Shown here: piece after piece, positions 12,001-24,227 of the stretch
Layout of the letters: each line of letters opens with the position of its first letter
Numbering within the stretch: position 1 is the first letter of the stretch
Source: Bathymodiolus brooksi
Taxonomy: Eukaryota > Mollusca > Bivalvia > Mytilida > Modiolidae
DNA: 64,000 bases
Reading direction: 5' to 3'
Assembly (NCBI GenBank): GCA_963680875.1
Contig: OY804586.1
Coordinates: 57,260,203 to 57,324,202, forward strand
Position numbers and translations under genes: made by a program
Notes under the pieces: model-generated
Told to the model about the DNA's origin: nothing
Database searches by the model: none
Seen by the model: only the letters and a program-made list of their open reading frames with translations

Positions 12001-14506
12001 AGAGGTCAATTATAACACATAAATGTCTGTTCTAACTGGTAAAGGTCAGTTCTGCCATATAGAGGTTAGTTTATTATGACATCACGTAAACTTCTGTTAT
12101 TACGAGTAAAGGTCAGTTCTGACATATAGAGGTCAATTACATCACATAAACGTCTGTTCTAACAGGTAAAGATCAGTTCTGGCATATAGTTGTCAATTAT
12201 ATCATGTAAGCGTCTGTTCTAAAAGGTAAAGGTAATTTCTGACATATAAAGGTCAATTACATCAGGTAAACCTCTGTTCTGACAGGTAAAGGTAATTTCT
12301 GACACATAATGGTCAATTACATCAGGTAAACATCTGTTATAACGGATAAAGGTCAGTTCTGCAATATAGAGGTCAATTACATCATGTAAGCATCTGTTCT
12401 AACAAGTAAAGGTAATTTCTGACATATAAAGGTCAATTACATCACGTAAACGTCTGTTCTGACATATAAAGGTCAATTACATCATTTAGACATCTGTTCT
12501 AACAGGGAAAGGTCATTTCTGACATATAAAGGTCAATTACATCACTTAAGCGTCTGTTCTAACTGGTAAAGGTCAGTTCTGACATATAGAGGTCAATTAC
12601 ATCACGTAAGCATCTGTTCTAACAGGTAAAGGTCGGTTCTGACATATAGAGATCAATTACATCACGTAAGCGTCTGTTCTAACTGGTAAAGGTCCGTTCT
12701 GACATATAGAGGTCAATTACATCACGTAGATGTCTGTTCTAACAGGCTAAGATAAATTCTGACATATAGGGGTCAATTACATCACGTAAACGTTTGTTCT
12801 AACGGGTAAAGGTCAGTTTTCATATATAGAGGTCAATTAATTCAGGTAAGCGTCTGTTTTAACGGGATAAAGGTCAGTTCTGACATATAGAGTTCAATTA
12901 CATCACGTAAACATCTGTTCTAACTGGTAAAGGTCAGTTCTGACATATAGAGGTCAATTACATCACGTAAGCATCTATTCTAACAGGTAAAGGTCGGTTC
13001 TGACATATAGAGATCAATTACATCACGTAAGCGTCTGTTCTAACTGGTAAAGGTCAGTTCTGACATATAGAGGTCAATTACATCACGTAGATGTCTGTTC
13101 TAACAGGTTATGGTCCGTTCTGACATATAGAGGTCAATTACATCACGTAAGCGTCTGTTCTAACTGATAAAGGTCAGTTCTGACATATAGAGGTCAATTA
13201 CATCACGTAAGCATCTGTTGTAACAGGTAAAGATCAGTTCCGACATATAAACGTCAATTACATCACGTAGTCGTCTGTTCTAACAGGTTAACGTTAGTTC
13301 TGACATATAGAGGTCAATTACATCACGTAGATGTCTGTTCTAACAGGTTATGGTCCGTTCTGACATATAGAGGTCAATTACATCACGTAGATGTCTGTTC
13401 TAACAGGCTAAGATAAATTCTGACATATAGGGGTCAATTACATCACGTAAACGTTTGTTCTAACGGGTAAAGGTCAGTTTTCATATATAGAGGTCAATTA
13501 ATTCAGGTAAGCGTCTGTTTTAACGGGATAAAGGTCAGTTCTGACATATAGAGTTCAATTACATCACGTAAACATCTGTTCTAACTGGTAAAGGTCAGTT
13601 CTGACATATAGAGGTCAATTACATCACGTAAGCATCTGTTGTAACAGGTAAAGATCAGTTCTGACATATAAACGTCAATTACATCACGTAGTCGTCTGTT
13701 CTAACAGGTTAACGTTAGTTCTGACATATAGAGGTCAATTACATCACGTAGATGTCTGTTCTAACAGGTTATGGTCCGTTCTGACATATAGAGGTCAATT
13801 ACATCACGTAGATGTCTGTTCTAACAGGCTAAGATAAATTCTGACATATAGGGGTCAATTACATCACGTAGACGTTTGTTCTAACTGGTAAAGGTCAGTT
13901 CTCATATATAGAGGTCAATTAATTCAGGTAAGCGTCGGTTTAAACGGGATAAAGGTCAGTTCTGACATATAGAGTTCAATTACATCACGTAAACATCTGT
14001 TCTAACTGGTAAAGGTCAGTTCTGACATATAGATGTTAATTACATCAGGTAGACGTCAGTTCTAACAGGTTAAGGTCAGTTCTGACATATAGAGGTCAAT
14101 TACATCACTTAGACATCTGTTCTAGCGGGGAAAGATCAGTTCTGACATATAAAGGTCAAATACATGACGTAGATTTCTTCCTACAGGTTAAGGTCAGTTC
14201 TAACATAGAGGTCAATTACATCACGTAAATGTCTGTTCTAATAGGTAAAGGTCCGTTTTGACATATAGAGGTCAATTACATCACGTAAATGTCTGTTCTA
14301 ACAGGTAAAGGTCAGTTCTGACATATACAGGTAAATTACATCACGTAAATGTCTGTAGTAACAGATAAAGGTCATTTCTGACATATAAAGATCAATTACA
14401 TCACGTAAATGTTTGTTTTAACAGGTAAAGGTCAGTTCTGACATATAGAGGTCAATTACATCATGTAAACGTCTGTTCTAACAGATAAAGGCAAGTTATG
14501 ACATAT
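12001..14506 (+). repeat. 60-bp satellite, block C
   Basis: About 41 monomers between the two retrotransposon copies. The part after about 13.06 kb matches the satellite upstream of copy 1 at an offset of 5610 bp, including the rare variants gtctgtagtaac and cgtcggtttaaac. The first part matches the satellite after copy 2 at the same offset. This block therefore contains the junction of a tandem duplication. Confidence 0.9.
14493..14506. repeat. Target-site duplication, left copy, of retrotransposon copy 2
   Basis: Same aagttatgacatat word as at copy 1, at an offset of exactly 5610 bp. It was inherited by duplication, not made by a new insertion. Confidence 0.9.
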
Positions 14507-16972
14507 GAGGGTTTGAAGGGGGCAAGTATAAGAAAACTCACAGAAGAAGAAAAAGATAATTTAGAAGGGGAAATTGGGAGCTTTGAAGCTGGGGAAATTT
14601 TGAAAAAGATGAAAAATAACAAAAGTCCTGGATCAGATGGGTTTACAACAGAGTTTTTAAAGTTTTTTTGGAAAGATCTGAAAGTTTTTGTTATTGGTTC
14701 TTTAAATTATGGGTATAGTTTAGGAAGTTTATCTGTTACACAAAAACAAGGTATAATCACATGTTTACCAAAGGGAGACAAATCAAGACATTTTCTAAAA
14801 AATTGGCAGCCAATCTCATTGTTGAATACAGTATATAAGATAGGGTCTGGGGTGATAGCAAATAGAATTAAAAAAGTTTTCCCCACATTAATTAATAATG
14901 ATCAGACTGGTTTTATTGCAAGTAGGCACATAGGGGAAAATATTAGGCTTTTGTTTGATATAATGGAATATGCAGAGGAGAATGATATACCTGGTTTATT
15001 TTTGTTAATAGATTTTGAGAAGGCTTTCGACTCAATATCATGGAACTTTCTTAGTAACATTTAAAAATTTTTCAATTTTGGGGAATCTATTAAAAAATGG
15101 GTTAAAACGTTTTATAACAACATTAAATCTGCAGTCAATCAGGGAGGGAATTTATCTGAGTTTTTTCATATAGAGAGAGGCTGTAGGCACGTGGATCCGT
15201 TGTCCCCTTATTTATTCATACTATGTGCTGAAATAATGGCTATAAAAATAAGAGAAAACCCTAAAATAAAAGGAATTAAAGTCTTGTACTCAGAACATGA
15301 AATTTCTCAATTTGCTGATGATACATCAGTAATTTTGAATGGGTCAGAAGAATCATTAAATGAAGCACTTTTGGAATTGGAATGGTTCAAAAAGATATCG
15401 GGCCTTAAAATAAATTTTTCAAAAACACAAGTTATTTGGATAGGAAGCAAAAAATACAGCCGTGATAGACTATGTGAAAACTGGAATCTCTCCTGGGGAA
15501 AAACTACGTTTACTGTTCTGGGAATAAATTTCGATGTTGATATTTCTAAAATTACAAAGATCAATTATGAAAAATATTTAAAAAAAATGAAAGGACTCTT
15601 TAAACAGTGGAACAAAAGAAATTTAACTCCTATAGGTAAGATTACTGTGGTTAAATCACTAATTCTGCCAGTACTTAACCATCTTTTTATTGCACTTCCA
15701 AACCCTAGTATAGAAATTATTAAAGATATTGAAGATATGTTATATACATTTATTTGGAAATCATCTGTTAATAGAGTGAAAAAAGATATCATGCAAAAGG
15801 AGTATCAAGAGGGGGGACTTAAGATGATTAATATACATTCTTTTATTTTGGCTTTGAAGTCCACATGGATCAGGAGACTCTTTTTCAACAATTGTAAATG
15901 GCAGAATATGTTTATGTCATCAATTGATATAAATAAACTATCATGTGGCGGTAGTGGATATATAGAACAAGTAATAGAAAGTGTAAAAAATCAATTTTGG
16001 AAGGATGTATTATATGCTTGGAAATCTGTTATTGAAAAAGACGAAAACAAAGATTGGACAAACTTTCTTGCCAATACAGTTTGGTTGAATAAACAGGTAA
16101 AAATTGACAAAAGAACTAACTTTTATCCAGAGTGGTTCAATAGGGGTGTAAAGTTTGTTAACGATTTTGTCAATGATGATGGTTCTTTTCTGACTTTAGA
16201 TCAGTTTTCAAACAAATTTGGATTTTGTGTAAATTTTTTGCAATATAATGGGGTTATTAGTTCTTTACGACAAATGCTAAAATTATATCCATATGGAGAC
16301 AAATCATCTAATTTACAGACTCCTTTTGTCCCATCATCTCTACAAAATATTTTTCGAAGTTCTAAAGGTTCAAAAGATATGTACACAATTCTAAATAAAA
16401 ACAGTAGTTTTCCTACAGCTCAAAGAAAATGGAATACAGTTTTTGATATTAATTCAAATGAGTGGAAACAAATTTATATACTCCCTTTTAAAGCTACAGC
16501 ATGTACAAAATTACATTGGTTTCAATTTAGAATAAACCACAATATTCTGGCTACTAATTATTTCCTGAAAAAAATTAAAATTATTGATGATGCAAATTGT
16601 AATTTTTTCCAAAAGGAAAATGAAACAATTGAACACATTTTTTGGGGTTGTGAAAATGTACAAAATCTTCTAGGGCAAGTAAATTCTTGGTTCGGTGACA
16701 AAGACATAAACCAAACATTTTTAAAGAAGACTCTAATTTTTGGGGATGTTGATAAAGTATATAAAGATGATGTATACAATGCCATTTTACTAAACATAAA
16801 ATACTATATATATACAAACAGATGTCTGAAGAAAAAATTATCCATTCATTCGCTTAAAGCCTGTTTGATAAATTTATATAAAACTGAAAAAATGATTGCT
16901 GTCCGAAATCAAAGAATTGCAGAATTTCAATTACATTGGAGTACTTTTGAAAAACTGTTTGAGGATTGTTGA
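14507..16972 (+). pseudogene. Reverse transcriptase remnant of copy 2, one in-frame stop
   Basis: Identical in layout to copy 1, with a shared TAA at 15062-15064 splitting it into an N-terminal part ending FLSNI and an uninterrupted 593-codon part from the motif B region (15191). The catalytic FADD is intact near 15312, but the RHVD change before PLSPYLF is shared. Because the first stop is in both copies, it predates the duplication; the second stop of copy 1 came after, or was lost here. The missing N-terminal endonuclease and the internal stop make autonomous activity very unlikely. Confidence 0.9.
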
Positions 16973-17596
16973 CATAGTTTTTATTCTTATGTAAATTCCC
17001 TTTCCATAGAGATTCCACTAAATACTAACTGATATAGTATATCTAAATATACTTTTCTTGTTTATATTTACTATACTATAGTATACTTTATAGTATATTC
17101 ATTATGAGATAATTAAAACAATATGAATGTTTGATCCATCCAAATAATACTTTTGTATATCTGGTACAGTGTTATAGTCCAATTGATTGTTTGCACCGGG
17201 CCAGACCATAAAAGTTTTACATATAAATGCCAATATAAAGTACAATCTCATCTTCTCAATGTCTTTTTTTTTTTTTTTTTTTTCTTTTTAAAAATACACT
17301 AAAATTCTTATCTACTTTTTTTCCTAATTATACAAAAAAAAATATTTATCACATATATCAATAGTAAACAATTTTAAACTCTGCAAAATACCTCTTTTCT
17401 CATCTTTTATATTCTAAAAAAAAAAAAAAAACCTCCACTGCAATATACATATGATTATATATTGGAAAAGATTGTAAGAAGATTTAATTGTACTTTACTA
17501 TATAGATTGTATGATGTTTTATATGTTATTATATTATTGTACTCTATTCTGTATTGATGTATTTTGCAGTTGAGAAAAAAAATAAAAAAAAATAAA
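16973..17596 (+). other. 3' untranslated region and tail of retrotransposon copy 2
   Basis: Matches 11363-11986, including the homopolymer tracts, with no difference that I noticed by eye. Homopolymer lengths being equal suggests a recent duplication or assembly collapse of long-read consensus; the sequence alone cannot separate these. Confidence 0.75.
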
Positions 17597-17610
17597 AAGT
17601 TATGACATAT
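17597..17610. repeat. Target-site duplication, right copy, of retrotransposon copy 2
   Basis: Same 14-base word, between the tail and resumed satellite. Confidence 0.9.
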
Positions 17611-20600
17611 AGAGGTCAATTATAACACATAAATGTCTGTTCTAACTGGTAAAGGTCAGTTCTGGCATATAGAGGTTAGTTTATTATGACATCACGTAAA
17701 CTTCTGTTATTACGAGTAAAGGTCAGTTCTGACATATAGAGGTCAATTACATCACATAAACGTCTGTTCTAACAGGTAAAGATCAGTTCTGGCATATAGT
17801 TGTCAATTATATCATGTAAGCGTCTGTTCTAAAAGGTAAAGGTAATTTCTGACATATAAAGGTCAATTACATCAGGTAAACCTCTGTTCTGACAGGTAAA
17901 GGTAATTTCTGACACATAATGGTCAATTACATCACGTAAACATCTGTTATAACGGATAAAGGTCAGTTCTGCAATATAGAGGTCAATTACATCATGTAAG
18001 CATCTGTTCTAACAAGTAAAGGTAATTTCTGACATATAAAGGTCAATTACATCACGTAAACGTCTGTTCTGACATATAAAGGTCAATTACATCATTTAGA
18101 CGTCTGTTCTAACAGGTAAAGGTCATTTCTGACATATAAAGGTCAATTACATCACGTAAGCGTCTGTTCTAACTGGTAAAGGTCAGTTCTGACATATAGA
18201 GGTCAATTACATCACGTAAGCATCTGTTCTAACAGGTAAAGGTCGGTTCTGACATATAGAGATCAATTACATCACGTAAGCGTCTGTTCTAACTGGTAAA
18301 GGTCCGTTCTGACATATAGAGGTCAATTACATCACGTAGATGTCTGTTCTAACAGGCTAAGATAAATTCTGACATATAGGGGTCAATTACATCACGTAAA
18401 CGTTTGTTCTAACGGGTAAAGGTCAGTTTTCATATATAGAGGTCAATTAATTCAGGTAAGCGTCTGTTTTAACGGGATAAAGGTCAGTTCTGACATATAG
18501 AGTTCAATTACATCACGTAAACATCTGTTCTAACTGGTAAAGGTCAGTTCTGACATATAGAGGTCAATTACATCACGTAAGCATCTGTTCTAACAGGTAA
18601 AGGTCGGTTCTGACATATAGAGATCAATTACATCACGTAAGCGTCTGTTCTAACTGGTAAAGGTCAGTTCTGACATATAGAGGTCAATTACATCACGTAG
18701 ATGTCTGTTCTAACAGGTTATGGTCCGTTCTGACATATAGAGGTCAATTACATCACGTAGATGTCTGTTCTAACAGGCTAAGATAAATTCTGACATATAG
18801 GGGTCAATTACATCACGTAAACGTTTGTTCTAACGGGTAAAGGTCAGTTTTCATATATAGAGGTCAATTAATTCAGGTAAGCGTCTGTTTTAACGGGATA
18901 AAGGTCAGTTCTGACATATAGAGTTCAATTACATCACGTAAACATCTGTTCTAACTGGTAAAGGTCAGTTCTGACATATAGAGGTCAATTACATCACGTA
19001 AGCATCTGTTGTAACAGGTAAAGATCAGTTCTGACATATAAACGTCAATTACATCACGTAGTCGTCTGTTCTAACAGGTTAACGTTAGTTCTGACATATA
19101 GAGGTCAATTACATCACGTAGATGTCTGTTCTAACAGGTTATGGTCCGTTCTGACATATAGAGGTCAATTACATCACGTAGATGTCTGTTCTAACAGGCT
19201 AAGATAAATTCTGACATATAGGGGTCAATTACATCACGTAAACGTTTGTTCTAATGGGTAAAGGTCAGTTCTCATATATAGAGGTCAATTAATTCAGGTA
19301 AGCGTCTGTTTTAACGGGGTAAAGGTCAGTTCTGACATATAGATGTTAATTACATCAGGTAGACGTCTGTTCTAACAGGTTAAGGTCAGTTCTGACATAT
19401 AGAGGTCAATTACATCACTTAGACATCTGTTCTAGCGGGGAAAGATCAGTTCTGACATATAAAGGTCAAATACATCACGTAGATTTCTTCCTACAGGTTA
19501 AGGTCAGTTCTAACATAGAGGTCAATTACATCACGTAAATGTCTGTTCTAATAGGTAAAGGTCAGTTTTGACATATAGAGGTCAATTACATCACGTAAAT
19601 GTCTGTTCTAACAGGTAAAGGTCAGTTCTGACATATACAGGTAAATTACATCACGTAAATGTCTGTTCTAACAGATAACGGTCATTTCTGACATATAAAG
19701 ATCAATTACATCACGTAAATGTTTGTTTTAACAGGTAAAGGTCAGTTCTGACATATAGAGGTCAATTACATCATGTAAACGTCTGTTCTAACAGATAAAG
19801 GCAAGTTATGACATATAGAGGTCAATTATATCACATAAATGTCTGTTCTAACTGGTAAAGGTCAGTTCTGGCATATAGAGGTTAGTTTATTATGACATCA
19901 CGTAAACTTCTGTTATTACGAGTAAAGGTCAGTTCTGACATATAGAGGTCAATTACATCACATAAACGTCTGTTCTAACGGGTAAAGATCAGTTCTGGCA
20001 TATAGTTGTCAATTATATCATGTAAGCGTCTGTTCTAAAAGGTAAAGGTAATTTCTGACATATAAAGGTCAATTACATCAGGTAAACCTCTGTTCTGACA
20101 GGTAAAGGTAATTTCTGACATATAATGGTCAATTACATCACGTAAACATCTGTTATAACGGATAAAGGTCAGTTCTGCAATATAGAGGCCAATTACATCA
20201 TGTAAGCATCTGTTCTAACAAGTAAAGGTAATTTCTGACATATAAAGGTCAATTACATCACGTAAACGTCTGTTCTGACATATAAAGGTCAATTACATCA
20301 TTTAGACGTCTGTTCTAACAGGTAAAGGTCATTTCTGACATATAAAGGTCAATTACATCACGTAAGCGTCTGTTCTAACTGGTAAAGGTCAGTTCTGACA
20401 TATAGAGGTCAATTACATCACGTAAGCATCTGTTCTAACAGGTAAAGGTCATTTCGGACATATAGAGATCAATTACATCACGTAAGCGTCTGTTCTAACT
20501 GGTAAAGGTCAGTTCTGACATATAGAGGTCAATTACATCACGTAAGCATCTGTTTTAACAGGTAAAGGTCGGTTCTGACATATAGAGATCAATTACATCA

Positions 20601-21447
20601 CGTAAGCGTCTGTTCTAACTGGTAAAGGTCAGTTCTGACATATAGAGGTCATTTACATCACGTAAGCATCTGTTGTAACAGGTAAAGATCAGTTCTGACA
20701 TATAAACGTCAATTACATCACATAGTCGTCTGTTCTAACAGGTTAACATTAGTTCTGACATATAGAGGTCAATTACATCACGTAGATGTCTGTTCTAACA
20801 GGTTATGGTCCGTTCTGACATATAGAGGTCAATTGCATCACGTAGATGTCTGTTCTAACAGGCTAAGATAAATTCTGACATATAGGGGTCAATTACATCA
20901 CGTAAACGTTTGTTCTAACGGGTAAAGGTCAGTTCTCATATATAGAGGTCAATTAATTGAGGTAAGCGTCTGTTTTAACGGGATAAAGGTCAGTTCTGAC
21001 ATATAGAGTTCAATTACATCACGTAAACATCTGTTCTAACGGGTAAAGGTCAGTTCTGACATATAGATGTTAATTACATCAGGTAGACGTCAGTTCTAAC
21101 AGGTTAAGGTCAGTTCTGACATATAGAGGTCAATTACATCACTTAGACATCTGTTCTAACAGGTTAAGGTCAGTTCTGATATATAGAGGTCAATTATATC
21201 GCATAGATGTCTGTTCTAATAGGTAAAGGTCAGTTCTGACATATAGAGGTCAATTACATCACTTAGACATCTGTTCTGACATATAAAGGTCAATTACATC
21301 ACGTGAATATCTGTTCTAACAGGTTGAGGTCAGTTCTGACATATAGAGGTCTATTACATCACGTAAACATCTGTTCTAACGGGTAAAGGTCAGTTCTGAC
21401 ATATAGAGGTCAATTACATCAAGTAAACGTCTGTTCTATAGGGTAAA
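17611..21447 (+). repeat. 60-bp satellite, block D
   Basis: About 64 monomers. The first 1.1 kb matches 12001-13120 at an offset of 5610 bp and then diverges. The landmark cttcctacaggtta is at 19487. An empty version of the retrotransposon target is at about 19799-19830, where ggcaagttatgacatat runs straight into agaggtcaattatatcac. Confidence 0.9.
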
Positions 21448-21579
21448 GCAGGCCTCTACATTAACATATTTTTCAACTTGTCCCTTCGGACAACTAACTA
21501 AAAAAAGTACTTGTCCGACTCAATCTTTTAGTTGTTCGAAAAAATTAATAAAAATTACAAAAACTAGAGAATAATTATC

Positions 21580-21985
21580 CAGGGCTCCCACTACTTTCAA
21601 ATTAGAGGGAGAAGTGACTTCTCTTTCAGAGAGCTCACAGGGAGAAGTGGGAGAAAACAGAGAGAAGTGGGGAGACTTCTGGGAGAAGTCAATTTCGATT
21701 AATCGAAACATTGTTTCGCGACCCCTCTGACGTTACCCTGCCCTAAATTTAGTAAATAGTTAAAGCTGCATTAACTGATTTGTTCTGGGTTTTTTTTTTA
21801 TTCATAACTACGTTAAGGACATATATTCAATGTCACATTTTTATTTCTGTCTACCTTGATTGGAGTCTTGCATACCAGTGATTTTTATATGTACCCCCTT
21901 TTCCTTTTGAAATATTACTGTGTAAATGTGATCCAATACCACACAAATTGTAATAACTCATATTTGTGTTATATACCGGTAAATC
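21580..21985. repeat. Dispersed repeat, copy 1 (also at 30548-30960)
   Basis: Starts agggctcccactactttcaa, then carries a purine-rich agaagtggg stretch, cgattaatcgaaacattgtt, and later ttcaatgtcac, tttctgtct and atccaataccacaca. The same order recurs at 30548-30960 with moderate divergence. The two are in unrelated contexts, so this is an interspersed family. Confidence 0.75.
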
Positions 21986-22063
21986 CTTGTTTCTGGTAAA
22001 AAAAATATACCTAGATACTATATACACCAGTATCTAGGTATATTTTTTTTTACCAGAAACAAG
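21986..22063. repeat. Near-perfect inverted repeat (hairpin), arms about 34 bp
   Basis: The left arm begins cttgtttctggtaaaa (21986-22019) and the right arm ends ttttaccagaaacaag (22029-22063). The loop is about 9 bases, atatacacc. The only difference is one extra base in the A/T run. It could fold as a cruciform, or as a hairpin RNA if transcribed. Confidence 0.85.
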
Positions 22064-22656
22064 TGCCTGTGATATAAATAAAGCAAAGTATTTTATTTAA
22101 ATTCACAGAGAAATACAAATTTTAGTGGATCTTTTCAACCAGATCAGGAAAAAGCTTGTAATATTTGTCCATTTCAAAGGTTTCAATATTTCCCAAAATC
22201 CTAATTCAAGTCCTCTATCGTATTTTGCACAAAAGAGAAGTTTAAATTTGGCGCCAAATTGATATCCGATAATTTTTACGTGTCCGTTCCGGAGTGATTC
22301 TTGTTCTTATATTTCCGTTCATTAAAGCGTTTCTGAGATTACGACTTTAATTTTGTCAATGTCCTTGAACTTCATCAAAGCATGGAGGAACGATAAATAC
22401 AATAAAATAGTTCTGATCTGGCATTTCACTTTAGTTTTAATCAAAATAAATTATGGACAAATTGGAGATCAAACAGGGCTCTTTTATACAACAAACCCAG
22501 TATTTTATACCAGTGGAAATAAATTTGTCCATCATACCGGCACGTTTGGGAATCTCTGATTTTTTCACTTGTCCCATCGGACAACCGTAATACAAGATCT
22601 ACTTGTCCGACGTCAGTTTTCACTGGTATCGGACAAACATTAATGTCGAGCCCTGC

Positions 22657-23640
22657 AAAGGTCAGTTCTGACATATACAATGTAGATGTTAATTACATCA
22701 CGTAAGCATCTATTCTAACAAGTAAAGGTCAGTTCTGACATATAGAGGTCAATTACATCTTGTAGACATCTGTTCTAATGGTTAACGGTCAGTTCTGACA
22801 TATAGAGGTCAATTACATCACGTAAACATCTGTTCTAACAGGTAGCGGTCAGTTCTGACATATAGAGGTCAATTACATCATGTAAATGTCTGTTCTAACA
22901 GGTAAAGGTCAGTTCTGACATATAGAGGTCAATTACATCACGTACATGTCTGTTCTAGCAGGTAAAAGTCAGTTCTGACATATAGAGGTCAATTACATCA
23001 CGTAAACATCTGTTCTAATGGGTAAAGGTCAGTTCTGACATATAGAGGTCAATTACATCACGTAAACGCCTGTTCTATTGGGTAAAGGTCAGTTCTGACA
23101 TATAGAGGTCAATTACATCATGTAAACGTCTGTTCTAACAGGTAGCGGTCAGTTCTGACATATAGAGGTCAATTACATGACCTAAATGTCTGTTCTAACA
23201 GGTAATGGTCAGTTCTGACATATAAAGGTTAATTACATCACGTAGGCATCTGTTCTAATGGGTAGCAGTCAGTTCTGACATAGAGGTGAATTACATCTTG
23301 TAAATATCTGTTCTAATGGGTAAAGGTCAGTTCTGACATATAGAGGTGAATTACATTACGTAAGTGTCTGTTCTAACAGGTAAAGGTCAGTTCTGACATA
23401 TAGAGGTTAATTACATCACGTAAGCATCTGTTCTAACAGGTAAAGGTCAGTTCTGACATATAGAGGTCAATTACATCACATAAACGTCTGTTCTAACAGG
23501 TAGAGAAAAGTTCTGGCATATAGAGGTTAATTGCATCAGGTAAACGTCTGCTCTAATGGGTAATGGTCAGTTCTGACATATAGAGGTCAATTACATCACG
23601 TAAACGTCTGTTCTTATGGGTAGTGGTCAGTACTGACATA
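22657..23640 (+). repeat. 60-bp satellite, block E
   Basis: About 16 monomers between the inserted element and the SINE-like region. It starts with an odd monomer carrying tatacaatgtagatgttaat, which recurs at about 25245 in block F, showing that part of the array was copied together with the downstream exon. Confidence 0.88.
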
Positions 23641-24200
23641 CAGAGTCGGAGCTAAATTACATCACACAAACAATGGTCGACATAACAATGCATTGAAAAC
23701 TGAAGATTGAGCAACAACAATTTCACTGACAACCAGAGAACTCCGGTGCTCCACACAAACTTTATCAAATAATGTTGTGTTGTGTACACCTCGTTATGAG
23801 TGGGATTCGTACTCACAACCTTAGTGGTGATGGACACTGGTTAGACCGGTAATTGTCAATCTAATTACATGTACCATATAATCATGACGGCCGCTAAATG
23901 TATTTAAAGGTTTGATGATTAAATGTCAGCTATATCGTGATTATGTTTTATTGGTGGAGGAAACCGTAGTACCCAGAGAAAACCCTGACCTGTCGCAAGC
24001 CATTGACAATCTTTATCACATAATGTTATAATGAGTACACCTTGCCATGAACGGGATTCAAACTCTCAACTTTAGGCACTAACTGCACCGGTAGTTGTAA
24101 ATCCAACTACCATAAGGCATAATATGGTGACTATCACGACGACTCCGTTTATCACTTACCCTCTTCATATATCTTCATACGTTGATAAAAATAAGTAATT
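23641..24200 (-). repeat. SINE-like dispersed repeat with two B-box-like segments, copy 1
   Basis: Two related segments sit in tandem. Each has aatgtt, gtacacct, atga, then gggattcgtactcacaacc (23802-23820) or gggattcaaactctcaac (24053-24070). On the minus strand these read as GAGTACGAATCCC and GAGTTTGAATCCC, close to the tRNA B-box. Between them is ggtggaggaaaccgtagtac, part of a short repeat also seen in reverse at about 30430. No intact tRNA cloverleaf is visible, so this is called SINE-like, not a tRNA gene. It is repeated at 25791-26350. Confidence 0.5.
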
Positions 24201-24227
24201 TAGAATACTTTAATTTTTAATTTTTAG

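Larger units (their letters stand above)
14507..17596 (+). mobile_element. 5'-truncated Tx1/L1-like retrotransposon, copy 2 (tandem duplicate)
   Basis: Same truncation point, same flanking satellite variants, same tail and same target duplication as 8897-11986, and same length. The few differences include Tyr to His at the position equivalent to 9317, Arg to His in the FRIERG segment, Ser to Arg near 15461, and loss of the second stop. Identical truncation and flanks argue for duplication of an already inserted element. Confidence 0.92.
21448..22656. mobile_element. 1.2-kb terminal-inverted-repeat element inserted in the satellite
   Basis: The left end gcaggcctctacattaa and the right end ttaatgtcgagccctgc are inverted with two mismatches. 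Tracts with ttgtcc and cggacaa also face each other just inside both ends (21490-21525 and 22565-22640). The satellite phrase gggtaaaggtcag is split with AAA present on both sides (21445-21447, 22657-22659), a possible 3-bp target duplication. No transposase frame is seen. It contains a dispersed repeat (21580-21985) and a long hairpin (21986-22063). Confidence 0.7.

Noticed and set aside
22353..22680. Overlapping 68- and 79-codon frames on opposite strands
   Set aside because: They lie across the right end of an inserted element and the satellite junction, with no recognisable motif.
23802..24070. tRNA genes on the minus strand
   Set aside because: Only B-box-like words are seen; no cloverleaf, anticodon stem or acceptor stem can be built, and both lie in a duplicated interspersed repeat.
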